DNA of 64,000 bases from Marchantia polymorpha subsp. ruderalis (lineage: Eukaryota > Streptophyta > Marchantiopsida > Marchantiales > Marchantiaceae), in assembly GCA_037833965.1 (NCBI GenBank), contig AP031357.1, positions 144,001 to 208,000 of the forward strand. The letters run 5' to 3'. Below are positions 1 to 12,500 of this stretch, one piece after another (the first letter of the stretch is position 1; each line of letters starts with the position of its first letter). Position numbers and translations under genes: made by a program. A model generated the notes under the pieces. The model did no database searches. It saw only the letters and a program-made list of their open reading frames with translations, and was not told where the DNA came from.

Positions 1-3000
1 CCAAAATCTTACAATAACTAATAATGTACCTAATATAACAACCTAAATCAAAAGGAACTAACTGTAACAAAGAATAAAAATTCTCTACATCTATATTATG
101 AGTCACTCTAATCTCTGTATATCTAGTACAAGTAAGAAATACATGCTCTTCATCCTCAACTTCTCTTCCATCACATAGCCTACAAATACGTTCACTCCTA
201 TCAATATTAAGCCAACGTCCTTCCTCAATTCCAAGCCTATGAGATCAAATTCTATGCCTAGCAATAACATGACGTAAGGACGTAGAGATTCCTGCAAGTA
301 GGTAATCATGTTCACAATAAACAAGCATAGGATTCACATGAAGTTGATAAAAACTGCATCTTGGTGCCGCGCTTGCTCCAAATAATGTTCAGAAACTCCT
401 CCTTTAGACGTTCACGTAGTGCTATAGGTTGTAGGTTCCAATCGCGTTCCGTCACATTCCACCTCAAAGACCAAGTTATTACATCCGCTAACCATCCTTT
501 GGCACTAGTGGCACTCAAAGCTTGAGGAGTAAGGCGAGAATCATCAAGAGATCTTACCCTTGTGATGTAAGTGATGGTCAAGTATAAAGCTTCAGCCTCC
601 AGAGGTAAACAACCTGTTTCCGCAAGAAGAATAGCATATGAGGTTTGGTTTCTCACACCCAATTCTTCTTGTAGAAATATCTTGTGCACCCTCTCCACAC
701 GCTCCCAACCTGTCTTCTTACAACCATGACCCCACACTTGGATTCCATACAATACTACCGGCAACACTAAGCTTCTGAATAAAAATTTCCTAAGACTCCA
801 AGACACAAGATGAGCCCTTCTACACCGATTTAGCAATGAATATAGAGCTTTGTAACCACCTTCTACTCTCTTTTGCACACAAAGTGCCCAACTATAATCA
901 TTAGAAAATTCAATGCCTAGATATTTATAACTCTTCACCTCTTCTAATTGTAGATCCTAGTAATTGAAGGAAAACTTGGATCTAGTGCCCACTATCATGA
1001 CTTTGGACTTCTCTATATTTACCTTCATCTGATTCTGGATACAAAAGCTAGCCAAAGTGTATAGGTGTTTCTGTAAACTAATTGCATCACGTGCTAATAA
1101 TATAATATCATTTGCATACAAGAGAGCTTTGATAACAAAGTTTCCAAGCTTGACACCTTCACTATCACATGCCTTCAACCACTCTTCGATATCATCTGTA
1201 AAAACTCCAAATAGAGTAGAAGAGAGAGTACAACCTTGAAGCACTCCAATGGTACTCAAAACCTCTTCAGTTTGAGAAGTGTTGATCTTGGCTCGAACAG
1301 ATTGGTAAAGCGTGGCCACAGCTCCTAGAAGATCTGATGGTACTCCAATGACTTGCAGCCTTTCCCATAATAGCTCACGAGATACGGTGTCAAAAGCTTT
1401 CTTAAAATCAATGAAGGCGCAAAACAAAGCTTTGCTGTTGCCCTTCGACTTCTCCCATAAAACACGCAAAGCCAAGATATGGTCAATGGTGTTGTATGTG
1501 GGGCAAAAGCCTGCTTGAAACCGCGCTCTCTTTCGATGAGATTCAATCCATGTGCTCAACTTTGACTCCACCAATTTGCTAAACAACTTGGTAAAAACAC
1601 TACCCACCATGATAGTGCGATAGTTTGTCACCAAGTCCTTCCTTCCTAACTTTTGAATAGGCACAATCTTCCGTAATGACCAAGCTGAAGGAAAACCATA
1701 CATAGCTGCATTCTCTAACGCTTTGGTGAGTCTTGGTCCAATAACATCTCCTCCCCACTTCAAAAGTTCAGTAGAAAGACTATCCAAATCCTCCGATTTA
1801 CCATTTGCTAATTTTCTAGCTTGAGTCATCACCTCTGATTCAGAAAATAAACCTGATGTTCCTTCACAACAAGGCATTGATGCAGCGTTGGGAAAGAAAT
1901 AAAGCTTTTTAGCAAAGTCAATCAAACTCTTGGGATCAAGAGTAGGTTTTGAAGACCTTACAGCTAACCGTCTTCAAAAGGATTTGGGATTCTCCATCAA
2001 CTCCTTTGTCAAGGATTCCTGCTTCGTCCTCAAAAAAGCTCTTTTTTTAGACTTCACCAAGTCTTTGTAAAGCCTTGTCAAGATAAGCCGACTTTGGAAA
2101 TCCAAAGACTTGTCAACTGATCTCATACTCGCTTGCTTACAATCCAAGTCAAACCATCCATTGCAAGGAAGACCCCTAGCTCTTCGATCCTTGTGCCGCA
2201 AAAAGAACTTAGAAGCAGTGTCTTTGAGCAACTCTATTAATTGCCCACTCGTTGTATGCGGATCAAGGCTCCATGAAGTGTGAGTCAAAAGGTTTTGAAA
2301 ATGTAACATGTACTGCTCTTTCTTATTAGGATCTAAACGAAACTTGGGAGAAGCTAAAACAGAATGGCATTGAGAGAGAGGGATTGCTTTTTATAACAAG
2401 AGAGTAAATAAGAGAGGTGCATGATCTGACTCTGGCTGAGGTTCTAGAATATCAAATTTTGAAATAAGAGAGCTATGAGTGGCTGAGGATTGAAGATAAT
2501 CAATGATGCTAACACTTGTAGGAGAAAAACACGTATTGGAAAGGGAGTTCGGAAAGAGAGAGATACCGTTGAGTACTTTCAAATTACTTTTAAATGGCTC
2601 CAAAGGTTAGAAAGTGTTCTGTTAAAGGATTTGTACAAATATCAGAAGAGTTTCTACACCACATACTATCTTTGAGTTCTTCAAAGGAGGTAGAACTCAA
2701 GAGATCACCAACTTGGGTAAATTGTGCACAACCTATTCGAGCATTGAAATCTCCAACCAGAAAAACTTCACCTTTGCTCTGATAATTGAAAACATCTCCT
2801 ATAAGTCGATGGAATGGTTGACTCCGACTGCAAGTGCGTGTGGAGTAGATAGGCATGGACAATGGTGCAAAGTAACAAACAGCCAAATAACTATAAGATA
2901 CTCCAACCAATCCAAGACAAAGCCAATGATATTGAACTCCAATATCCTGAACTTCTAAATGTATCAAAGGTAGAAATTGAGATCTGATGAAAGTAGCAAT

Positions 3001-3195
3001 ACCGCCATAGCCTCTTCCAGCTCATTGACTTCTTTGATTCCAAGTGGATCCCACCAAAGTAAACCCTAGTATCTCTCCAATAGTGTTGCTCTCATGTTCC
3101 CACGTCTCCACAATGTTGATGATGTCCGCCATCTTCCATATCGATTAGCACTCACATACTTCGTTGTAGAAAGACCTCTAATATTCCACATTAAC
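1..3195 (-). pseudogene. LINE ORF2: endonuclease / reverse transcriptase, broken
   Basis: ORF2 would nick target DNA and reverse-transcribe the element's RNA. The minus-strand reading begins with WNIRGL near 3185, then shifts frame near 3150. The endonuclease shows VETW (candidate catalytic Glu) near 3110, GDFNARIG near 2760 and SDHAPL near 2420. The RT lies at 1925-957 with FIDFKKAFD (motif A), LQGC (motif B) and YANDIILLA in place of the usual YADD (motif C). A further segment (938-312) and CRLC...H-x4-C (about 190-130) follow, and the reading frame is still open at base 1. In-frame stops occur near 3035, 1950, 950 and 320, and frames change several times. The order matches L1-type ORF2; this is a non-functional copy. 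Confidence 0.88.
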
Positions 3196-3215
3196 ACCCA
3201 GAAGCTCTTGGATTG

Positions 3216-4085
3216 CTATGTGGATGATTGTCTCTTCCGTTGAGTGACAATTGCTTGTCCATCGCGGAGATAAGCAAAAAATCCAGCATCTTGAGCTTCT
3301 TTGACTTTTGCAAGCTCCTTTCTCCTTGCCTCCACTTGTAGAGGTGTGACATCGGGATCTAACCAAATCTTACTTCCTTTGAGTACAGCTTTGTTGGCTA
3401 AAGCTGTATCACATTGAGTTTGGTCATTGAACTTAACTATGATGGCTCGAGGTTGGGTTCCTATGGTTCCAATGCAAAAAGCTTGAGCCACATCCGCATT
3501 AGGAACATCAAGTGTTTCAGCCAAAAACTTGGTGACAACACTCTTAACCTCTTCCTTCTCAGATTGAGGTAGACCAAAAATTCTCACATTCTTTTTACGA
3601 GCAAATTGATTAGTCTTTTCAATCTCTTGCTCTTGACAGAAAAAGATATGAGCAGACTTGATGGCTTCTGCATAAGATTTCATCTTCACCTTTAGACTTT
3701 CAACCACTTCATGCAATCTAGGAGTAGTAGCAGTGGAAGCTTGAGAACCAACTTTGTCCTAAATATCCTCTACGTGTTCTGAAATATCAACCATAATCTT
3801 CTTGAAACTCTTCTGGGAGCGCTTCAACTCTCTAATTTTATATTGAGCTGCAATTAAAGTAGAGCTCTGTACCTTGAATTCTGCGCGTAGTACTTTGAAC
3901 TCTTCCAAAACCGTTTGCAGAAGATTGAGTATCAAATTGTCTTGAGACGCCATCATGTGAATACCTCTCAAAAACTCGAGACTAAAATATGTTTCACCTT
4001 CCACCTCCAAACTGCGTTTGGTCTTCAACTTTGCGCACTTGCGCTCCCTACCTAGCTCCAAGCTCCCACAAAGTTTCAAGTCCAA
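3216..4085 (-). pseudogene. LINE ORF1: coiled-coil RNA-binding protein, one premature stop
   Basis: ORF1 proteins of L1-type elements coat the element's RNA and act as nucleic-acid chaperones. The minus-strand frame opens at 4085, runs to an in-frame TAG just before 3758, and continues in the same frame to 3216. The N-terminal half contains a heptad-like leucine/lysine stretch (about 3960-3760). The C-terminal half has NVRIFGLPQSEKEE followed by PRAIIVKFND and VEARRKEL. This is the arrangement of the RRM-like core and C-terminal domain of L1-type ORF1 (Transposase_22-like). A single stop separates the halves, so the copy is young or only mildly decayed here compared with ORF2. The family call rests on motif style, not alignment. 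The true start could be the MASQDN methionine near 3953 instead of 4085. Confidence 0.75.
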
Positions 4086-4099
4086 AGCAAACTCCAGCC

Positions 4100-5165
4100 C
4101 GAAGTTACAACCCCTCCAAGATTCAACCCTTCCCTCTCAAAAAGCTCAGAATTCTCAAAAAGCTCAGACGTCAACTTCTTGCTCCGAATGGCGTTCAGCC
4201 TGAGATTTTGCAGGCTCTTGAGCCCTGCCCTACTCCAGCGTTCCAGCAAATTTCAGCTCCAGATCACTCCCAACGTCAAAGATACAGCTCCCGTAAGAAT
4301 CTCTTGCCCTCAAATCTTGAAACTCAAATCTCAAAACTCAAAATTGGACCCACTGTGACTCTGAATCTCCGTTCAATCTGAAAATTGAAAAGCTTGAGCG
4401 CTCTATTCAACGTCACAATGCAACAAAATTTCAGCCCCCGTTCACACTCCAGCGCAAAGTTACGGCCCCTGCAAGATTCGGCCCTCCCCTCTCAAAAAGC
4501 TCAGACCTCCAAGACATGTTAACTTCTTGCTCCGAATGGCGTTTGGCCTGAGATTTTGCAGGCTTGTGCGTCCAACCCTATTCCAGCGTTCCACCAAATT
4601 TCAGCTCCAGATCACTTCCATCGTCGAAGATACAGCTCCCATAAGAATCTTTTGACCTCAAATCTTGAAACTCAAAGCTCAAAACTCAAAATTGGACTCA
4701 CTCTGACTCTGAAACTCCGTTTGATGTGAAAATTGAAGATACAGCTCCCATAAGAATCTTTTGACCTCAAATCTTGAAACTCAAAGCTCAAAACTCAAAA
4801 TTGGACGCACTCTGACTCTGAAACTCCGTTTGATGTGAAAATTGACAAGCTTGAGCGTTCTACCCAACGTCACAATGCCACAAAATTTTAGCTCCCGTTT
4901 ACACTCGAGCTCAAAGTTACGGCCCCTGCAAGATTTGGCCCTCCCCTCTCAAAAAGCTCAGACCTCCAAGACACGTCAACTTCTTCCTCCGAATGGCGTT
5001 CAGCCTGAGATTTTGCAAGATCGTGCGCCTTGCCCTACTCGAGCGTTCCATTAAATTTCAGCTTCAGATCACTTCCAACGTCGAAGATACAGTTCCCGTA
5101 AGAATCTCTTGCCCTCAAATCTTGAAACTCAAATTTGGACGCACTCTAACTCTGAAACTCAATCA
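4100..5165 (-). repeat. Tandem monomers in the LINE 5' region
   Basis: Three imperfect head-to-tail copies of a roughly 355-bp unit lie upstream of ORF1. The anchor GTTAC..CCCCT occurs at 4104, 4459 and 4916. The middle copy is longer because a 109-bp segment beginning GAAGATACAG is directly duplicated at 4626-4734 and 4735-4843, almost without change. The third copy is partial and ends near 5165, where composition drops into AT-rich DNA. Repeated 5' monomers that act as promoters are known from some mammalian L1 elements; a promoter role here is inference. Short ORFs in this stretch are chance readings of the repeat. Confidence 0.85.
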
Positions 5166-7010
5166 AGCATGGTATGACCATATAATGATACATCTATCAC
5201 AGTGAAACATAAATTTGCAAAAATAAATGATAAAAAGTAAATAAAATATATAAGAGGATTAAACTTTTGAAAAGTAAATAGGGATTGTTTTCATTTATAA
5301 TCTATGTATGATTTTAAAAATTAATAATTTTATCATTAAAGACATTGTAAGATCATGAATCATTGTCAAAATCAAAATCAATCGATCATCAAAATTTTCT
5401 ATCTTTAAAATTCATTTTTATCAAGATCTATTTAACATATTTGACAACTCTTTGCAATAAAAACCTTTGCTCAATAGCTTTGAACAATGTTATATAACAA
5501 TCATGTTATCTGTTTATTTTATAATAAAAGATTATAAGTGTAATAGAATCATATTCATAGCTTGTTTTTGAAAAAAATTTCTAGTTTTTGTTGTTAAATG
5601 TACAGGGTGTAGGTCTCAATATCATGATATATCCTAAAATTTTGAATTTATCTTTGACATATTTGTTCCATGATTAGTTTCATCAATTTCATGATACTTG
5701 ATGAATGTCAAAGATAGACTTTCATTTTTTGGTTTTGTCAAATTCTTTAAAATGATTCACTTTGTTGTTTGATCAACATATGCTCTTTTTCACTCGTTTA
5801 ATCAACTAAGATAACATGTGAGTGAATTATAAATTGCAATTATCAGCATTAAAACAATGATCATTGCAACTTAAAAAAAACATTTTTGGAATAATATACT
5901 ACGTTCTATACTTTAAATCTGAGGTCAATTTAAAATAAAATTTGTCACAAGCACCGGCGATGATTATTTCCATATAAGAAAATTTTAGAATCATTTTGGT
6001 GTTTGATAATAATCTTATCGTAGTAACTAATTAGAACCTGATGAAACTCGTAGACAGAAGCTTATGTTAATATAAGTCTTTACTGAAAAACAAAGATATA
6101 AAAACTCATGAACATAATATATATCAAAATTTATTCCAGTGAAAATAATATTTAAAATTTTCATATATTGAGAAAATATTTATTACTTTTTATTTAAAAT
6201 TTTGAAAATTTATTATCAAAATATTTATTTCTTATGGATTTTTCCAAATTTTTAACATATATATTTATGTTTTTGATATTTTTTTACGAAAGAATTTTTA
6301 CAAAAAATTGCTTAATATTTATTAGAAAGCTTTTGGAAAGAATCAACGAAAAGTTTTATAATTTTTTGATCTAAAAACATTAGTTAAGATCAATATATAT
6401 ATGAAATAAGATTTCAAAATATGCAAAGTATACTAAATATTCATTAAAAAATTCCTATGAAAAAATTGATGTTATTATCAATTTTTTTGATAATATCATA
6501 AAATGGAATTTTCCACTTTTTTATAATTTTAAACAGTTTTAGAAGGTTTTGATATCATTATTTCGGAAATTTGAGTTTTTTAATGTTGTATGTGAATTCA
6601 CGTATTGATATACAAAAGGATAGGATGTGTAATATAAAAAATGAGTTTTAAAATAAATACTAATAATCTAGTATCCTTTTATATGTGGGAAAAAAATTAA
6701 TTAAAAGATAAACTGTACTTTGGAATAAATGGATGTCAACAAAAGTCAATGAGTCTCTTCAAAATTAAAAAAATAAATTTGTATGAATAATCATCAAATA
6801 TATTTGCAACATTCGCATGCAAGAGATCCAAGTGCAAACTGAATTTTAGAATCATTGTTATGTCCAACAATACAGTTTCACATTCTATTTGTAAAATTAC
6901 TCCAAAGTGGTGTGAAAAAAAATGATGATGGAAAGTAAAACGATTTGAAATATCACAATAGACATTATACATCTTCAATAGCAAGTGATCATCAATCAAT
7001 AGTCAATGCT
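5166..7010. other. AT-rich intergenic DNA, no gene seen
   Basis: Composition falls sharply to AT-rich at the LINE's 5' boundary. No ORF with family character, no RNA gene and no clear repeat array was found. Stops occur in all frames. It reads as old, decayed sequence. Confidence 0.6.
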
Positions 7011-7084
7011 TCTGTTAGGGACGCGACATACACAATATAGTGGTGGCTCTGACTCTTTATAACTTTGAAGCTACTAGTAACGTA

Positions 7085-7260
7085 CTAGTAGTATATATAG
7101 TAGTCTCAGATGATTGTCTCTCACTCTTGTCAACTCCAGTTGTGCACACTGTTCAAGTTCTTATTACTACTGCCAGTTTTTTTACTTCAGCGTTATTCCG
7201 AATCTTGTGAGAGGGATCTCCTCGCTTCTGATCTATTTAGTCTTTCTTCAAGGTAACCTC
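7085..7260 (+). promoter_or_regulatory. Possible promoter and non-coding first exon
   Basis: A TATATATA run at 7092-7099 is followed by a pyrimidine-rich stretch that resembles a plant 5' leader. It ends in CAAG|GTAACC at 7249-7258, a plausible splice donor. It could be a non-coding first exon of the GEX1 gene 2.3 kb downstream, the start of another transcript, or chance. No coding sequence is attached to it. Confidence 0.25.
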
Positions 7261-9556
7261 TCAAGCTGGTGTTTTGTTGTTTCATAAATTGCCGTCCGGC
7301 AACAGCTTCCTTCTCTACTTAAAGAGATTCATTAGCTATAATTTACTCTATAAAATTTTGACTTTCTCAACCATATGGGACATTTTTGTGAAAACAATTC
7401 TGTACAGTTTGATTTAAAAAAACTCTGAAATGCTCATAAATTATCAATAAAAATCCTCTTGAGGATAAAATTTGAGGTTGAAAATATATAATGAGAAAAA
7501 AAAAGTAAAAAAAAAAGTATATATGAGCCATAACGATACAGTGACTAATAATCAAACTACTATCTTCTTCATAGATGGATGTAAAAATAGTAACAAGAAA
7601 AGAAGAATCTAAATAAATATATGTACAGAATACAATAAACAAATCATATGCTCATCAGCTTCGGAAAAAATGCAAAAGTCTATTTTTTTAAGTTACAGAT
7701 TACAATCGCATTGGTTATTAAAGATAATTATTTCAAACTTTTGAAGGAACTAAACAAATTGAATTAAATATTTTATTCCAAATGGATGAGCAATGATTCT
7801 AACAGTTGTAGAGTGAAAATAAAAAATAAACTAAAAAGAAAAGAAATTGAAAATCTTTGGTTTTGATTTTGGAGTTTGTTTATTTTGTGGTAATTGTGTT
7901 GAGTATTGTACTACAAATTGCAATCTAGTACAATCTCATATCCAACATCTTTGAGATCTAGCTACCTCTTTTTTATAAAAAAGCCTTCTAGAATATAGAC
8001 ATCATTGCGGTAAGAGAAATAAAGAGCAATTTGATCCATACATGAGATCACAGGCCAACTGATCGAACCAAAAGTCAAAATGTCTAGCACATGGATAAAC
8101 AGTGGAATCTAACATTTTTAATTCAGTAGCTAATCTAGGGATGTTAGGTATGAGTAACTCAAATAAATAACCAGAAAGAATCCTAATTTCACTCTAAACT
8201 TTCAGCAAAGTATATCTCAATATAGATGGAAAGCACTAACCTACTTCTGAACTAATTGTAACTCTCCCCCCATCCCTCCCCTAACTTCTAATGTTGTCCA
8301 TAGTATTTCCACACATAGCCCTCTCATAACTTACTAAAAATTCAGAGACTAGATTCCAAGAAAAGATGATGTTTCTACATTATTAGTTGGTACAAAACGA
8401 TTGGATAAGTAATATGCATGCGTACAATCCTTCCAGACGCTTGGCATGAGAAAGATACATCCGAAATTGAAGTCGACGTCAAGTACCGACTTTTGGAGCT
8501 ATGCGCTATTCAACTCTCTATATCAAAAGGATTCTGAAAAATAGGGGCCAATCCGTTATCATTGCAGAGCAAAGGAAAAATGCGTTAATGATCACTTCGC
8601 TTCAAGTCTCCAACGCAAGTCGGGATGAACTTCTCATTCTTGGCATAGCTTGCACGAGAGTGCAAGGATTAGCGAGTGCCAGGATGACTAGTTAGCGTTG
8701 ACAGCAGGCCTGGAAAGACGTCTCTGTTTGTTTCATGCCGTGCTTGTCTTTGGGACCATTTGTGTTGAGGAGTTCAAAATTCTCTTTCCTTGCCAAATGT
8801 GCGAAGAGAAGAAAGAAAGGGAAGGAAGCGATGTGGCGATTCAGACACGATGGATGCGACGCTTGTCTTCTCAGTCTACGCACTTTAGTAGAAGTGTGGG
8901 TTGATTTGCCGCTTTGTCTCGGTTTGAGGAGACACGACAAAGACAAGTGCAGGGAGCTCTTCAGACTGAGAAGTAATGAATAGATATATGCTTCACCTTC
9001 TTCTTCTCATCCGCTATGGAGCTTGGAAACGGCTAGAAACGATCAAAACGAGACTGCGACAGAGAGGAACAGTGTGCGCAATAACTATGAGTGTCCTGAA
9101 TCAGTTAGACGTGGTCTGGTCGATCGTTTGTACAGAGAAGTCGTTGATGCCACTGCAACTTCAACATGAAATTTGCCTCGTCTGAAACGGCTAGGAACGA
9201 AACGAATCGAAGCGAAGCGTATCAATCAAGCAACCAATCAACACAACAACACAGCGCGATCAATCTTGTCAACATGGCCGCGGTACAATCATCTGTCAGT
9301 CAGTAGTCAGGCAGTCTTCCTGGTAGTTGTCGTTAGCGCCCATCCATGACAAGGCTTGTGGCTGAAGCTTTGTGCCCGTATGTATTTTTTCATGTTGTCT
9401 GCTGACATCCAGTGGTTCGGTGCATGGCTTTCACTGCTCATGCAAGGCCCTGAAATTAGTCATATAAATCACTACTCTTCTCAGTTCGTAAGAACAGGAG
9501 TGGAATTTGGAAGAAGCTCGGATTGTCCAGATTGTTTTCTTTATTCCAGATTCGCC
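7261..9556. other. Spacer upstream of GEX1
   Basis: AT-rich to about 8400, then GC-balanced to the GEX1 start. Short ORFs at 8501-9185 lack recognisable domains and overlap on both strands, so they are not called as genes. The GC-balanced part (about 8400-9556) probably holds the GEX1 promoter and 5' leader, but no single core-promoter element stands out. Confidence 0.5.
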
Positions 9557-12500
9557 ATGGAATTCTGCCGGGCCAGAATTGAATATCTTGCGCTTCTACT
9601 CGTGCTTAATCTCGTCATGTCACAAAATTCAGTGACAGCTTGGACATGGAGATTGTGGTCTGGGGAAAGTATCAGTGGAGACGAAATGGGATCAGATCCC
9701 AAATCGTTCGCAGATGAGCTCGAGGAGCCGCCACCGTCGATGCGGACGGCAAGGCTCAGTACTTCGAAATTCGATATAGATACAACGATGATTTTGGGGT
9801 CTCAGAATCCGAGAGGACGGCAATTTGTGGAGAGATCCACGTCTTTGATGTCGGAGCATTCTTGCTGGCAGCTTGCGTACTCCGGTATGTTTAAAAGTTG
9901 TAGGGATATCTTGAAAGATGAGGATCGAAAGTCCAGACTCGCGCTCAGGTTGACGGATTGTTTTCTCAAGACTTCAGGACGTTGTGGTATCAAGAAGTGT
10001 GCAGACTCTGCCCCTGTGACCAAGTGCGTGAAGGAGCTAGACGATCACACCCACGCAATATTTCTCGCCTTCTTCATTGACGCCGCATCAATGTGCCACT
10101 ATCTCCAGTAAGTGCTTCATCGACTCTTCCTATCACACGACTCTGACGACCACGATTATTGTCGCGGTGGACTCTTTCTCTACTTCTGGCAAGCCTGAAA
10201 TTTGTAATATGAATTATTTTTTTGTAGTGAAGTCCCTCCTGTACATCTGGAATTTGACGCCTTTTGCTCTTAAATCAGAGGTTAGCGCTTTTGAGAATGA
10301 TTTAGTGAAGGCTGAAAGAATGAATAAGTAGCGTAGACTTCTCATCTCTTGAAGTACAACATGTCAGTCCACGGTTTTTACATATACCAGCTTGCAGCTA
10401 TGATTGAAAGACATATGAGTGGATTACGGAATCGATTCTTTGTATAGTAGAGGATACTGAACCATTTATATTCGATTGTTGACACTCGGCAGAAGTCAGG
10501 AATTCAAGCTTGAAACCGAGAAGCTGGTTAACGAGCTGAAGCAGAGCGCTCATACCATGGAAAATAAATTGGGTTCCATGAACGAGCAGCTGGATATTCA
10601 ACATTCTGCTGTCATAGAGCATTCAGAAAGTATACTGGAAGCTCAGAGAAGACTGCAGCATGAGCATGCAGAGCTGCAGCTGAGTATAGAGCAAGGGATG
10701 CAGCATCTTCAAGAGGCAGCTAATGAAGCCCAACGCCAACTGGACTTCGTTGGGAGGATTCAAAAGGATATTGCCCAGAAGCAGCAACTCCTGGCAGACA
10801 AGCTGGCCACAGAATTATCAGATCTACAAAGCAAGAGCACTCGTCTGGGAATGTCCATGAGTCACTTGCATGTTTCAGTGGGAGAATTGACAGAGAAATC
10901 TTTGGCCGGCCAAGCGCAGCTACTTGAAGGTCAAGAAATGGCTATGCAAGGACTGACAGAGCTGCAACGATCTCAAGTGGAGGCCATAGAGGAGAGTCGA
11001 GCTTCAATTCAAAATCTTGCCACTGAGGCATTCAGGCATCAGCAGGAGTTTCGCAAATGGCAATCAGAGCTAGATGAAATGCATCGCCGACTTGCTAATG
11101 GTTCCACTGCCATGTTGAAAGCTCAGGCATGCACTCCAAACTTGTACTACATTCCAACTTTCTATCTGAGCACAAGGCCTTGTATCATCAGAAGTCTAGG
11201 TAGCCAATTTCTTCAATCGTCTTTGTCTTATTTGTCTGATTTCAGCATCTAGGCTTTTCCCTCTCAAACCGACGTGGTGGACATATGTACAACAACTGCA
11301 ATCAGTCTGAGTTTGATCTGATTCGTGCAGGAGTCATTCGTATTAAAACAAGCAGCGGTATTCACAACGCTTGACAAGCTTTTCAATTTACACAACGATA
11401 TTCTGCTGGAGTCTCGTACCATCAAAACTGCGCTCGTATATTTCTTAGGAGGGGTCTTCGTTTTCCTGGCCACTACCACCAAACACACCCAGAATGCCCG
11501 ACTGGCCCTATATTTTGGTATGTATTTCTATTTGTTTCGTCGTACGATGAAGGTGCTTTGTTCGGTCGTAGTGTATCAATGTGCCACCTAATGCTTGCTT
11601 GTACGCCTGAGAACCCGCACTTTTAAGCACTCACCGAGAACAGTTTAGCCGGGTGGTTAGTTCTTTAAGTGTACAAAGGTCATTTTGACACATGAAATTG
11701 CTCCCAAGGCTTGACGAAACCCCACTTCACAGAAACATGGACGAGGATACTCTTATTCGTATCTACAGTATTTACCAAGTATTTGTACTTGTATTTGTGT
11801 TCCTCCAGTCCCAAGTATTTTCCTTGGGACTGGATGAACACAAATACACTGACCTAGACATCTCAGGCCCACGTTCTGTTGCCCGTGTAAGCCCTCCTTG
11901 TTCCTGGGCTTCCCTACTGGACTGAGGTTGTACCACTGCGTAGAGGGGCCTCGTACGTTCCCTAAGGGTGAGCGTTATTTGCCCCATTGCATCATATTCA
12001 GTCGTATGTTTCAGTTCTAGTCTTTGAATTTTAACTCAAATGTATGATCCCAGGATTGCTGTTGGCTTTGGGATTCGAGGCAACGTTGATTTGGAAGAAA
12101 GCAGAACGCGTACCAGAAGCTTTGCGCATCGTATGGCTGCAAGATAGAATTTTTTGGGTCCGGGGTGGATACGCAATCTTTGCTCTCGGCCTCCTTCTCT
12201 ACACAGTTTTGAACTACAGGTTTGTAAGTGTTTACATAGATCCTATTCGATGTTCCCATCTGATTAACAAAATGCTCAGTAAACAGTTCACGCAACGACT
12301 TCTTGCGCCTGGTAGTTTATCAAGACCCTACATAAGCCCAAATCTTATATTTATCGAAGGTGGGATATCTGAATATCTCTAACGTTTGAAGGAGGGAAAT
12401 TTTTTTTTAAAGTCACTGTACAACTCCCCTATCAAACTCCTGCGTTCACCATCCACTTTCACTATCTCAACAATGACTTTCTCGACCCTGAATAGGAAGA

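Larger units (their letters stand above)
1..5165 (-). mobile_element. L1-type LINE retrotransposon, decayed, cut by the window's left edge
   Basis: A non-LTR retrotransposon read on the minus strand. Its 5' end lies near 5165 and its 3' part runs off the window at base 1. In order it has a repeated 5' region (about 5165-4100), ORF1 (4085-3216) and ORF2 (about 3195 to the edge). ORF2 carries an apurinic-type endonuclease, a reverse transcriptase and a C-terminal zinc-knuckle-like motif. ORF1 plus an endonuclease-RT ORF2, with no RNase H or integrase seen, fits the L1/Tx1 side of the LINEs. Both ORFs are broken by stops or frameshifts, so this copy should not be autonomous. The 3' end, poly(A) tail and target-site duplication are not visible. 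The LINE class is secure from the motif order; the clade is inference. Confidence 0.9.

Noticed and set aside
12044-12382. 112-codon ORF as a separate gene
   Set aside because: It is GEX1 exon 4 read through into intron 4; the good family match ends at the exon boundary.
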